64,000 nt of DNA from Argentina anserina (lineage: Eukaryota; Streptophyta; Magnoliopsida; Rosales; Rosaceae): contig NC_065874.1 of NCBI RefSeq assembly GCF_933775445.1, positions 10,063,001 through 10,127,000 on the forward strand, in the 5' to 3' direction. Under the pieces are notes generated by a model that saw nothing but the letters and a program-made list of their open reading frames with translations, was not told the origin of the DNA and did not search any database. Both the position numbers and the translations under genes were made by a program. Every line of letters starts with the position of its first letter. Positions within the stretch are counted from its first letter, which is position 1. This document shows positions 50,880 through 61,903 of this stretch, piece after piece.

Positions 50880-52955
50880 TTGGATGCCCGGGTAGTTAAA
50901 TGTGTGTTTGTTGGGTACGGAGGAGATCATAAAGGGTACCGGTGTTATCATCCACCTACCAGGAAGTACTATGTCACTATGGATGTTACTTTCTTTGAGG
51001 AAATGAGCTATTTTACCTCTTCTGATACTGCTCTTCAGGGGGCGAATTCATATATTAAAGAGTTGTATCATGGAGTGGGGGAGACGAGTAAGCCAACAGA
51101 TATGGTGACAGATTCAATTGAGATTACCAATGTGTCAGCTACACATGCACCACCATATAATTCCAGTGTAGTCACTCTAAAGATTCAGGTACCAGAAGAT
51201 GACAACACAACTGCCCCTCATGTATCCCGTACTATTGTTTATACACCTGACAAATGCTCTCCTGGTACGGAAGATCACTTACCTGAGGTTAGTCATTCTA
51301 TTGACACTAATACTAGTGAGGCTAATAGTAGACAATATGTCTTGCCACATAGGTCTACTCGGGGTCAGCCAACAAAAAAATATGAACCTACCCTTCAGGC
51401 TAAAGCTAAGTATCTTGTGACAAATTTTATGTCTACCAAAAGATTGTCTAAGTCATATGAATCATTTGTGAATCAAATATCTACTATATCAGTACCTAAC
51501 AAAGTGCAGGATGCATTGAGAGATCCAAAATGGAGGAAGGCAATGGAGAAAGAGATGGAAACATTACAGAATAACAATACTTGTATCTCCACCACATGGC
51601 AAAAAGATTGTAGGATGTCGTTGGGTGTTTACAGTGAAGCATAATCTAGATGGGTTAGTGAGCCGGTATAAAGCACGCCTAGTAGCAAAGGGGTTACCCA
51701 GACATATGTCATAGATTATGATGAGACATTTGCACTTGTTGCAAAGATAAACACTATTCGGGCATTACTCTCTTTTGCTGCTAACTTAAACTGGCCACTT
51801 AGACAATTTGATGTTAAGAATGCATTTCTTCATGGAGAACTTATAGAGGAAGTGTACATGGATCTTCCGCCTAGATTTGTAGTCACTTCTCCAAGTAACT
51901 TTGTATGCAGATTAAGAAAGTCTTTGTATGGTCTTAAACAGTCACCTCGTGATTGGTTTGGAAGATTCTCACAATTCATGAGAAAAATTTGCTACAAACA
52001 GAGTAATTCAGACCACATATTATTTCTCAGACATCAACAAGGGAAGGTAACAGCCCAAATTATATATGTTGATGATATGGTGGTTACTAGGAATAATACT
52101 GTTGAGGTGGGTAGATTACTAAAACAGCTAGCCACAAAGTTTGAGATGAAGGACCTACGTACACTCAAGTACTTCTTGGGCATTGAGGTAGCTCGGGGAA
52201 GTGATGGTATCTATCTGTGTCAGAGGAAGTACATCCTTGATCTACTAACAGAGACAGGTATGTTGGACTGCACTCCCATTGATACTCCTATTGAGCAGAA
52301 CCATTGGTTAGCAGAGTATCCAGATCAAGTGCATACTGAAAAACCTCGTTATCAGAGGCTAGTTGGACGCCTGATTTATTTATCACATACCAGACCAGAT
52401 GTTGCATATGTAGTAAGTGTAGTGAGTCAGTTCATGTATAATCCCAGTGTTGACCACATAGATGTTGTTATAAGGATTTTGAGGTACTTAAAGTCAGCTC
52501 CAGGGAGAGGAGTAATGTTTTCTAATCACAATAATATCCTTGAGGTTTGCGGCTTCACATATGCAGACTAGGCTGGAAATATTATAGATCGGAGATCCAC
52601 ATCAAGGTACTTTACCTTTGTTGGGGGTAATTTTGTTACAAGGAAGAGTAAGAAACAAAAAGTGGTAGCTCGATCTAGTGTTGAAGCAGAATACAAAGGT
52701 ATGGCTCAGGGAGTGTGCGAATTATTATGACTTAGAAATTTGGTACAAGATTTGGGTATTAAGCCTAAGTGTGTTATGCAGCTGTACTGTGACAACAAGG
52801 CAGCTATTGATATTTCACAGAATCATGTGCAACATGATCGTACAAAACATGTGGAGGTTGATAGTCACTTTATAAAGAAAAAGCTAGATGCGAAGATCAT
52901 TAGTTTTCTTTTTGTTCCTACAGATGAGCAACTTGCCGATATGCTCATAAAATGA
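50880..52955 (+). pseudogene. Copia reverse transcriptase and RNase H remnant
   Basis: Starts with the end of integrase (KCVFVGYGGDHKGYRCY), then a variable linker. The reverse transcriptase follows with FDVKNAFLHG, SLYGLKQSPRDW and the catalytic YVDD (about 52068). RNase H traces are seen near 52560-52950 (ARSSVEAEY-like and YCDNKAA). Frameshifts at about 51640 and 51690 and stops at 52569 and 52728 disrupt it. Confidence 0.88.
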
Positions 52956-53167
52956 GTGTCTAAGAAGGTCTTTTATGACTCACTTAGCAAGTTGAGCATG
53001 ATTGATGTGTATGCGCCAATTTGAGGAGGAGTGTTAGCGTAATTCAAGGAGGAAATCACAGGCGTGATTTCCTCCGTAATTTGTGGGAGAATCTAATTAT
53101 ATATAGAGAACAATCATATGTGTAAAACATCAAACAATCAATACAGCAATTCATTTCTCTTTTTCAC

Positions 53168-53789
53168 TCTGATGAAACATTTGAGTACAAATATTGTACA
53201 ATCTATCTCAGCCGTACATGCATCGATCAGACAATACTTGTCAATAAATAATTTACAATACAATTACAATTATTAACAAAATAATTTAATATATGCACAC
53301 TAGCTAGATAAATTTCTTTATGATCGGTGTTAGTTGAGATCAGTCTATGTAAAATCATCAAGTCCACGACGTAGGTGGACGTCGATCATAAGCAAACCCG
53401 TAGAAAATAGAAATGACCAATGTTTCGTTGGATTCTATAGAATGATAGATAATTTATTGGCTTTTACGTTGTATCAAAATACTTTGTTCAGCTTCATCAT
53501 ATTCTTGTATATTAAAATTGAGACGACTTTCTGTCATAACTTGCCATTTGCATCTATGGTTAGATAAATTAATGATAACGCCGTATTCGGTATTCATGAA
53601 TGAATTTATTGATTTAACATAAAAATACAAATTTTTCACCACCATTACACATCGTCTTAGTTGCACTAGTATAGTTACTGATAATTTATTTCAAATTTTT
53701 ATGCAGCACACTAGTCATGAGCCTATGTACCAAGCTAGTTCAGCTGGATCTGTACGTTATTCATATTGTTTCTTTTGAATCGTTACTTA
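53168..53789. other. Spacer between the copia element and the Kunitz gene
   Basis: AT-rich and without a supported gene. It forms the 3' flank of the Kunitz-type gene, which is read from the - strand. No repeat could be assigned. Confidence 0.4.
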
Positions 53790-54410
53790 TTAGGCCCTCT
53801 CGAAGACAACAGGGAGCACAGAACCATCCAAGGCCAACAACCTCTTGTCATTCTCAACCAAAGCACCGACATCTCCGCAAATGAACTTGCAAGTCGGGCA
53901 CACTTCAGTAGGGCACCACTGCAGGTTGTAGACGCCATCATGGTCTGCCTGTTTATTAATCCTGAAGTAGTTTCCGGCAGGACCAGGTAGGCCTTCGTCT
54001 TGGTCAATTCCGAGGACAATCAATCTCCTTTGGGTCTCGGACTGAGTCTCTCCCACCTTCCATGCATTCGACGACACACATATCGTGAATGCAGAGAATG
54101 CGATCTTCTGATCCCTAGTCTCCCTCACCACCGTCTCACCCTCTGCGAAAGGCGCAAAGGTCACTGGGAAGCCCTCGGGGCCGGAGGTGTTTTCTTGACC
54201 GGCATAGAAAGGACACTCGCCATTTCGGTTGATCAAAGTGAAACGGCCGCCGTTGTCGGTGATGGCAGGTTTGATGTAGTAGTCTACCCCTGATTGAAGA
54301 GCCTGCCCGGAGGTGTCGAGCACCGGCGCGCTATCTTGGGCTGCGGTTGCCATGGCCATCATTAGCCACATGCAACAGCTCAAGCTTCCGATCAACTTCA
54401 TGGACCTCAT
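53790..54410 (-). CDS. Kunitz-type protease inhibitor / miraculin-like protein
   Basis: A single exon encodes 206 aa. A hydrophobic signal peptide (about residues 1-24) leads into the Kunitz STI signature beginning PVLDTSGQALQSGVDYY, and the fold ends in LPVVFERA. Cysteines in ECPFY, ICVSS and the cluster WCPTEVCPTCKFIC fit the miraculin-like arrangement with an extra disulfide near the C-terminus. The secreted protein would act in vacuole or apoplast, inhibiting serine or other proteases, often in defence or storage. The usual Arg/Lys P1 residue is not obvious in the reactive loop (ENTSGPEGFPVTF), so inhibitory activity is uncertain. The start at 54410 is preferred over the in-frame ATG at 54500, because a TATA box lies at 54499-54507, placing the upstream ATG before transcription begins. 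Confidence 0.93.
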   Translation of the reverse strand: MRSMKLIGSLSCCMWLMMAMATAAQDSAPVLDTSGQALQSGVDYYIKPAITDNGGRFTLINRNGECPFYAGQENTSGPEGFPVTFAPFAEGETVVRETRDQKIAFSAFTICVSSNAWKVGETQSETQRRLIVLGIDQDEGLPGPAGNYFRINKQADHDGVYNLQWCPTEVCPTCKFICGDVGALVENDKRLLALDGSVLPVVFERA

Positions 54411-54498
54411 CTTAAGAATTTCCGATATGTTGGATTTTGCAAATGAATATATATTTTGTTTGTGTGTTTGTGTTTCAATATGCCTTGCATGGCAAGGC

Positions 54499-54507
54499 AT
54501 ATATAGA
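54499..54507 (-). promoter_or_regulatory. TATA box of the Kunitz-type gene
   Basis: On the - strand the sequence reads CTATATATG, 90 bp upstream of the chosen ATG. With the usual 25-35 bp spacing, transcription would start near 54470, leaving a leader of about 60 bases. Confidence 0.65.
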
Positions 54508-56090
54508 GAAGTCTAGCCTCAACTGGACGTGCACGTAGAAGATAATTAGTCAATTAACTCGTCTCATCCGTTAGAGGATGCTATATTTTTATCATGTGAA
54601 CATATTAAAAACTTTGAATTACTGAACCAGTGAACGAAAATGTCAATTTTAAAGGCTAAGGATACGTACTTACGGATATGTACCAACCTAAGTAATAGTA
54701 AACATTTTGAATCCTATTACTATTGTATACACACGTGGGCGGTACGGTTGCCATTTTGTTTGAATTCAGTTTCAGAAAATCATATTCAATCTTATTTTGA
54801 AGGAACGGTCTAAATTTACAATGATCACTTGATCAGTATTATGTAGAACAAACAAAAGTTATTAATTTGAATTGAATTCCTTTAGCATATAGTTGATGAG
54901 CTAAGTACGTACATACGTGTTACAAGATATTATTTAGTTCTTACTTGAGTTACTTCTCAGTTATCTTAACCAAATTCTGACCGCGCGCCAAATCGACTAT
55001 TTACATACTTCGTTCTATACTAACAACAATCAAACAACAATTCAATATCTAATCGTGCTTACGCATAAATGCATGCTGTGCTATAGTTGTGTTTTGTTGA
55101 TGAGCAATTTTAGCTAGTTTTCAAATTACCTCATTAAAAATTTTAATTAGGTTTTAAGAATTAACCAATTTGCTAAATTTTTCGTCAAATTGCTAGGAAA
55201 TGTTTTTTTTTCAAATATTAGTAAATTTGCTTTCTCTAATAAGCCAATGAGCCATTTGTGAATCCTTCTAACTCCACGGAATGATGACATGATTAATATT
55301 GTTATATGTTATACCGAATGGATCAATTGACTCCTCCCTCAAAATTTACTTTTGTTAAAAAAAAAATTGTTACTTGATTTTCCATACTAATCAAGGTTTA
55401 GACGGAGGAATACGTATATTGTATAGTATCACAGTAAAATTGACGGAAGGGTAGTACGTAATTGGCTAAATTTGTTAACAAACGGTACGTGTTAGGAATA
55501 TGGAAGGGTTTTATAGTAATTTGCTAGTTCTACAGTGCTATATAAGGCTGTGATGTTCTAGTAACCAAGAATTCACAATGTAGTCATTGAGCTTTTCAAC
55601 GTTTTCTTTACTGCTTTATTCACTTTCTGCATTTAGCTACAATAAATCATGAATGTTATCATGGTAGTTAATTATTATATTTAAAACCGCGCTAACTTAA
55701 TTATCAAAAAGTTCACAGCGAAGAATATATGCAAAACCAGTGATCAAATTAGTTGATCTTATTTATGATAGAGTTAAACAATAAACTGCACCATGTATGA
55801 TGCCATCACATACGTACATTAGAGGAACAGCATTATTATTATAAGATCTAGCTACTCATGAGACAGCGTTGTACGTTAAGTCAATTGTGTACAACAAACA
55901 ACCTTCATTAGTTATCAAGTTATCAACAAATTTCATTGTTCAAAGGTCTATGAGAGTTTCAACACCCATCTTTTAAGCTAACTAGTAATCAAATGAATAA
56001 AAATATTAAAGACATTGTACTATTCGTGAGGATATGATCATATGATGATATGAATGTACGGAATAGTCCATATCCTTGAAATTTCGAAGA
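54508..56090. other. Intergenic region upstream of the Kunitz-type gene
   Basis: About 1.6 kb of AT-rich DNA with no supported gene or assigned repeat. The first few hundred bases should include the Kunitz promoter; no motif beyond the TATA box stands out. Confidence 0.45.
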
Positions 56091-56099
56091 TATTTTTGA

Positions 56100-56535
56100 C
56101 AAATTACATCGCTAGTAATTATATCGGTTACTGGGGAGCAGCAAGAGAAACGTCAACGTCTTCTTCCACGCACAGAGCACGGCAGCACCATCATCTGAGG
56201 ACGCTGCTGTACCAGAACAATGGATTGAGTGATTGACTTCTATCAACAATACTATCAGCCAGCACCACCACTATTAGAAGCTAATAATGAACCGGCAGAA
56301 CATGTATGATCAACCAAGGGATGAAACTTTGGGGCAGCAATATCAGATGAGACATTTTCAGCTAATGAAATAATGAACCATAACTTTCACCATGATCGCA
56401 ATCAGGTGCGGCAAATGCAAGCTGAAGAGGGTATGATGACGCCTGGGGAAGGTGATCTCTTTGGAGGCAACTCGAGTGATGTTATGGATAGTGGTGCTAC
56501 TGGTGCATACTGGCCTCAGTCCTTTATACAGTAAC
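56100..56535 (+). pseudogene. Unassigned gene remnant, C-terminal type
   Basis: Codon-like sequence is spread over shifted frames. Pieces such as DFYQQYYQPAPPLLEAN near 56235 and, closer to the end, a Met/Gln/Gly-rich stretch finishing GATGAYWPQSFIQ before TAA at 56533-56535 look like the low-complexity tail of a regulatory protein. An N-terminal domain is absent and stops interrupt the frame. A type I MADS-box protein tail is one guess, but nothing diagnostic remains. Confidence 0.3.
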
Positions 56536-56589
56536 ATGGGTGAATGGAATGATGATTCATATTTAAATTTCGGGACGTACTTATTGGCC

Positions 56590-57820
56590 TATTAGTTTAC
56601 AAATTTCTATTCGCATGGATCTCTATGAAACTATGTAATTGTCACTGACAGAATTCTGATGCCTATGTAATTATCACCTATAAAGATTGTACTTGGGATC
56701 TATGTAGCATAGATGGATTAGTGAGCACTGCTTACAACCAAAGAACCATGAGTTGATCAAACACAAATGATGTACACGATGGGGTTCCACCAAATATGCA
56801 AAAGCTCTTTTCCAGGTATTCAGTCTCACACTGAGGCTGAGAGCCATTCCAAAAGAATGCAATGATTGCATGTACGTGTATATCAACCGCATGTATAAAT
56901 TACTTGAATGATACTGATGAAATTTGGTTGAGTCTTGTATACGAGTGCAGGTTTCAGGTTGAGCATTCAAACAATAAAGCAACATTTTTTGGAGGCTTTA
57001 TAGGATCCTACTGATAAACAATCATGAAAAATTGATTCTCCCTTCCTTTATGGAACTCTCAACTTTATACAGTAACAGTAATATTGATCATCAAACAAAA
57101 CCAACACTAATGGTTTCATGAAGATATATAATTAAGTTGCCTGCAGTAATAGTTTCATGAATATAACAAACACGGTTTCATGAATACTGTTTGGCTGTAG
57201 CACTACAGCAAAGACACTATCAGCATTTATAACAGCAATTGATAAACAATGGCTGCAGCATTGATAAACAATAAAGAACTGTTATTGCCACGAGTTTGCT
57301 GTTATAGCAATGCCTGCTTCAAGTATAGTGACATTGGCTGTGAGTTTTCTGGGTAGGATTCAAGTTATTATTTAAATTGACAAAAGGAAGTTACTCTGAA
57401 GGCTTGCTTTATTCAAATCTACTTGACAAAAGCGCTTCTTAATGGAACTGTCAACTTAAGGTACAATAATGTTGATCATCCAAGTGATCCAACAGGTCCA
57501 ACACTGATGGTTTCATGCATAGATACTGCTTCATTATGATCCAATAATAGAATTACATGCAGGGAAAATAGAACCAATATATGAATCCCACTAATGGGAA
57601 GAACAAATCCTTACTACAGAAAGTGAACTGTCATTCAGGTTAGCTGAAAGCTGAAGTCGGAACCAGAAATATCAAAACACTAGCAACAAAGCAATTCCCT
57701 AATGCAGATATCTAAGAACTAAAACAAAACAATAATCATCAAACATCAATAATTTATCCATGCATACCATCCACAAAGATAAATAGTTTATCCATCACCA
57801 TATAATGATTCTTACGCGCC
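56590..57820. other. Spacer between the gene remnant and the PHD gene
   Basis: No gene supported. The phrase gtttcatg(a/c)a(t/g)ata recurs near 57112, 57146, 57175 and 57508, and a taaacaat(a/g) motif also recurs. The right end is the 3'UTR of the - strand PHD gene. Confidence 0.4.
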
Positions 57821-58887
57821 TTAGTCTTTTCTAGCCACAATCTTGAACTTCCCAGTTTCTTGTTGCTGCAAATAGAACAAAACTCATTTAGCAAAAACCC
57901 CCCAACAAGGCAACAACACAAATAACTAAGGTAAAATCTAATGCAAAACCAGGAAGAATAAAAACAAAAAATTGTCACCTTTTCCCATAGATCAGTGTGG
58001 GTCCCGCAGAACCCAGCTACAATATCACCCTTCCTTCCCTCCCTGTACTCTATACAAAGATCCTCATTCAACCCACAAGTCACATGAAACGCCAAAGGGC
58101 ATTTAATCTCCGAGCACTGAATAGCACAGCCACTCGCACTCTTGCAAACATAACACCTCTCTTTCCACCTCCTCTTGGGAACCTTGGAGCAGTCAATCCC
58201 CTCCCGCCCTTCCGGGTCCTTAAAGAACACCTCAGGAACATAAAGCGCGCAAACAATATGCGCCCACTTGCCATCTCCAGTCGGCTTCATTGCCCCGCCT
58301 TTGCCAGGACAGAGGCAGCACCCGAAAGACTCAACACCCCGCAAACCCTCAGGCGAACCAGAGCATTGCAAGCAGAACCAATCCCCCTCCGGAATACCCT
58401 TCACGAGGGGATTACCGTAACAAGTAGCATGAACCATCAGATCACAGCCATCACAGAACACGATCGGATCCGACGGCTCTCCATCTGTGCTCTTACAGAC
58501 ATCACAACAAACCCCATCCTCCACCTCACACTCCGCGTCGCCGCCCGAATCCACCGGGTTTTCCACTGCGGCATTTTCACAAACACCTTCAGTGCATGCC
58601 TCAACTTTCTCCGGCGTGTACTCAAGATTCAAGTCCAGCTCCGGAGCCGGCTTCTTCTCGGGGGGTTCTAGATCCGGCGGAAGCGCCCAAACTCTCTTCT
58701 TGGCCGGCAAGGAGTAGGAGTTGACGGCGGGAGTTGGGTCAGGGAGAATGGGGTGGCCTCTGGTCTCCTTTCGCTTCTTGGCGGGAAGAATGGGCAGAAC
58801 GACGTCGTCTTCGTGGTGGTGGTTGGGTTGCTGCTGAATGAGTCTGAATCTTTTGAGAGGAGGTAGGCCATGGAATTGGGGATCCAT
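57821..58887 (-). CDS. PHD plus extended-PHD zinc-finger protein (JADE-like)
   Basis: Two exons (57979-58887 and 57821-57865) joined by GT-AG encode 317 aa. The N-terminus holds two short basic clusters (PAKKRK, 35-40; PAKKRV, 61-66), likely nuclear signals, and LDLNL (84-88), a match to the LxLxL EAR repression motif. A Cys4-His-Cys3 PHD finger spans about 128-175 (CCDVCKS...FCDGCDLMVHATCYG...WFCLQC). An extended PHD of the C2HC5H type spans about 190-296 (CCLCPGKGGAMK ... HVTCGL ... FCGTH). This pair is shared with JADE/BRPF chromatin readers, which in animals belong to histone acetyltransferase complexes; the plant relative from memory is At3g14740. It would act in the nucleus as a histone-tail reader. 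The second exon adds only QQETGKFKIVARKD. Confidence 0.92.
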
Positions 58888-58902
58888 TTACTGGGTTTAG
58901 GG

Positions 58903-58905
<3 letters not shown>

Positions 58906-58948
<43 letters not shown>
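58906..58948. repeat. (GA)n microsatellite in the PHD gene leader
   Basis: About 21 GA units (CT on the coding strand) lie 20-60 bp upstream of the ATG at 58887, in the likely 5'UTR. CT-rich leaders are common in plants and may affect translation or promoter activity. Confidence 0.88.
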
Positions 58949-58952
<4 letters not shown>

Positions 58953-59199
58953 AAGAGGTTTGGGTTTGATGGAGGGAAGTGAAAAGGGTTTTGGAGGATT
59001 TGAAATTGGCGGGAGAGCTCAAATCCGATGAGGAGATTTGTTTCCTGAAAAACATAAAATTTTCGAATTGCTTTTAAAACCACCGCCCGGGTCAATTTTC
59101 TGGTGCCCAAATTTTGGTTCAAACTTCAAAGTTCAAACCTTCAGTCCAAGACAAAATATAAAAATTTGGGCATCACTTCGAATTTGGACATCAGGACAA

Positions 59200-60335
59200 A
59201 ATATAAAATTTGATTAATACATAGGTTTCGGTAGGTTCCTGCTTTGGAACTTGAAATCTCGTGGTGCTTAATGAGAAACTACATGTACATATACTCATAT
59301 ATATCACCACTTTAGTCAAACAATCATGTATTCATTTATGTGTCATATTTGAGACCCCTTAGTTGAATCACATTTTAACTTACATTGTGTTTTTTCTTCA
59401 TCACATATGTTATCTTCATGCTTAGTATAGTTACATTTACATTATCCTATAAACTTGGCAGAATTATTGTTGAGATGATGTTGTGATGATGCATGAAATA
59501 AGTGTGGGGTGGAAGACATTTAAAAAAAATCAACAAGTTTTTAATCAAGCAATGCCGAGAAAAACAAGAAAAAAAATGAATGATGAACTCGGTAAGAAAA
59601 GAAAAAAGAAAAGAAAAATGTTATGTTGTCTTCCATTTGTGATTTGGAGTTGAGTTGTAATTGAAGGTCTAAAAAAATTTTACTTGACATTTGTCCATGT
59701 TCACTTTATGTTTAGAATGATGATTGTGCCCAGCTTATTATATTCGGCCCCTGATGGTGTGTGGTGTCGTAAGAATGATATTTACTCTGCATCATTTATA
59801 GAATTACCTTTGTGATTCCTTGATATTCTATGCATTTAGCTAAACCTAAACATTTACTTTATCTAATGATCCTAATGATTATTAAAATGAGCAAATCTTG
59901 GTTTGTGGAGATGATCACAAGAGCTGAGCATATGGTTTTGGTCCATTTGTGCATTTAGTTGTTAAATGAGGTTTTCCTATGTTATTCACAAAGTGCTTTT
60001 ATTTGTTGAAATATGCAAGTTATTTGATGCATTAATATCATTTTTCTTGCATATACTTGTGTGTGAATGATAACCATGAATCTGAGTGAAAAGAAGAGAG
60101 TATACCTTGTGAGGAGAATTAGATTGACTAAACATGTTTAAATGCTTATTATCTCGTATCTGACTTATTTATACTATGAAGCATGATTATGAAACTTGGA
60201 ATTTATGTGCTTATACTCAAATACTTAAACTTGAAAACTATGTGTTTTGAGATTTTGAGGCAATCATTTAGGGACAATAGTGTTTTGTTTTGTTTTGTTT
60301 TGCTAAAGGACTAGCAAAAGCCAAGTGTGGGGTAG
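59200..60335 (+). mobile_element. LTR-retrotransposon 3' internal region
   Basis: Non-coding sequence with purine-rich patches (59560-59625) leads to ccaagtgtggggtag, a purine-rich tract directly before the LTR copy at 60336. The position and composition fit the 3' untranslated internal part of a retrotransposon. Its left border is not resolved; no protein domain is visible. Confidence 0.45.
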
Positions 60336-61903
60336 TTGATAGAAGAACTTTGTGCGACGTTCTTAACATGTTTTTACCTCCATTTGTACTTTGCTTAGCT
60401 CTTATTGTTGTATTATTGAGTAATTGAGTCATAGTAAGAGACTTGAGCGGTATTAGATGCATTTTTGTGCTTACATGAGTTAAAAACGCAAAATTGGTAT
60501 AGAGTCTTAGTTTGAGTAGGAATCTTTGTAGGACTATGAAACCTAATTGGATTAGGAGTCTTCATCTTTCTACGTTTTGGTTGCATTGTCGATATTTTGA
60601 GAGTCATTTTTGCACTAAGAATCCTTGTTAGGTTTCAAAACTAATTATCTTACTTATTATTTTATTTTCTTATTTTCAGATTAGATTTAACAGATAATAC
60701 TAGAGGAAAACAAGGAGAAGTCATGCACGTGGAGTCATATCATCAACAAGTCATGCAACAATTAAATAGAAGAGATAAAAAAAGTGGAGAGAATTAAAAG
60801 ATAGAGTCTTTGCCGTGGGAATAAGAAAAGAAGAATGAAGAAATAAATGTAAATATTAATTAAGTGAAAAGAAGAGAGATGAAGTCATGCATATGCAACC
60901 TAAAAGCTAGAAGATGATCATTAAAGGAATAAAACATGACATGATTTAGGGAATAAAACATGACATAATTTAGGGAATAAAACATGACATAATTTAAGGG
61001 ATTAAAGTATGACATAATTTAAGGAATTAAAACATGACATTATAATAGGAAGAAAGAGTCAAGTTCAAACCAAGCCTACCCTCCATTTTTCCTCTATATA
61101 TACATGGCTTCACCTCTCAAATAATATCACTTCTCATTAGCATTCATGAGCCAAAACACCACCATAAACTTCCCTCACAAATTAGCCAAGCCGTCCACCC
61201 CAAAACCATCATCATCTCCACCGAGTTTCACTTATTGTAGCCGTACTTCCAAGGTTCCTACAACGTGTGATTCTCGCAACTCATCTCCATGACTTTCTCT
61301 ATTTGTGTTAATCTACAATTCTTTGTCTATGAAGATTGTAAGTTGTTGTTTATGTGGAAATATTGGTTTTATATTTTATTTAGAATTTTCAGATTGTATT
61401 TGATATGTTTTTGGGACTATGCCGAATCTATGTTCTTATAACTATTGAAGTTTGTATTTCTATTGTTGAGTTCTAATCATATATCTCATACTTTTAGATA
61501 ATTTTTCAGATATGTGCATATGAATTTAGTGCTTAGATGCAGTCCATAAGATTGTGTTTGAGTGCTAGATTCATCAACCATATTGACACAAATCGAATCA
61601 TGCCCTAAGTAGGTTCGGTTTGTGTTGATTAAAAGTGGTACAAATTCTGGAAATTTAGATGTGAAACCATGGTGGGTGACGCCACACATGAAACATGTCT
61701 CCAATAAAGATTTGGTGCTTAAATGTAATCTTGTTTGATTTATACTCTAAGTGTTATTGAATTCGATTGCATACAAATTTAGATTAGGTCCTAAGTCAAT
61801 CTAAATGTTAAATGAAATTTTGCATGATTAGATGATCCCCTAAGGCTCTAATTGTATTGGTGTTTAAAAAAGTATGTAATTGGTCGAATTAGAATGCATG
61901 ATA
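60336..61903 (+). mobile_element. Second, 3'-truncated copy of the solo-LTR family
   Basis: From TTGATAGAAGAACTTTG onward it follows the LTR at 42020-43708 through most of its length, including the shared phrases gcgacgttcttaacatg and taagtaggttcggtttg. Similarity stops after gaatgcatgataa near 61903, about 250 bp before the expected end, where unrelated CT-rich sequence begins. The copy is diverged in the middle, with an extra tandem repeat at 60920-61050. Confidence 0.82.
60920..61050. repeat. Tandem repeat of about 27 bp in the LTR copy
   Basis: Five imperfect units with core aaaacatgacataattta follow each other. The related LTR at 42020 lacks this array, so it arose or was lost after the two copies separated. 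Confidence 0.75.

Larger units (their letters stand above)
48056..53167 (+). mobile_element. Decayed Ty1/copia LTR retrotransposon
   Basis: Short LTRs at 48056-48179 (124 bp) and 53032-53167 (136 bp) both start TGTTAGCGT and end TTTTTCA. A primer-binding site resembling the initiator tRNA-Met complement (tggtatcgaag, 48182) follows the first, and a polypurine tract (ttgaggaggag) precedes the second. Domain order is gag, protease, integrase, reverse transcriptase, RNase H, which defines copia. The LTRs differ by a 12-bp indel and several substitutions. Flanking pentamers (ctaat and ctctg) do not match. Multiple stops and frameshifts split the polyprotein, so it cannot move by itself. Confidence 0.93.

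Noticed and set aside
53783..54516. Overlapping open frames on the + strand across the Kunitz gene
   Set aside because: They are shadows of the - strand gene, which has signal peptide, signature and cysteines.
57997..58717. Long + strand open frame (224 aa) across the PHD gene
   Set aside because: It is antisense to clear zinc-finger exons and has no domain; open only because of GC-rich coding DNA.
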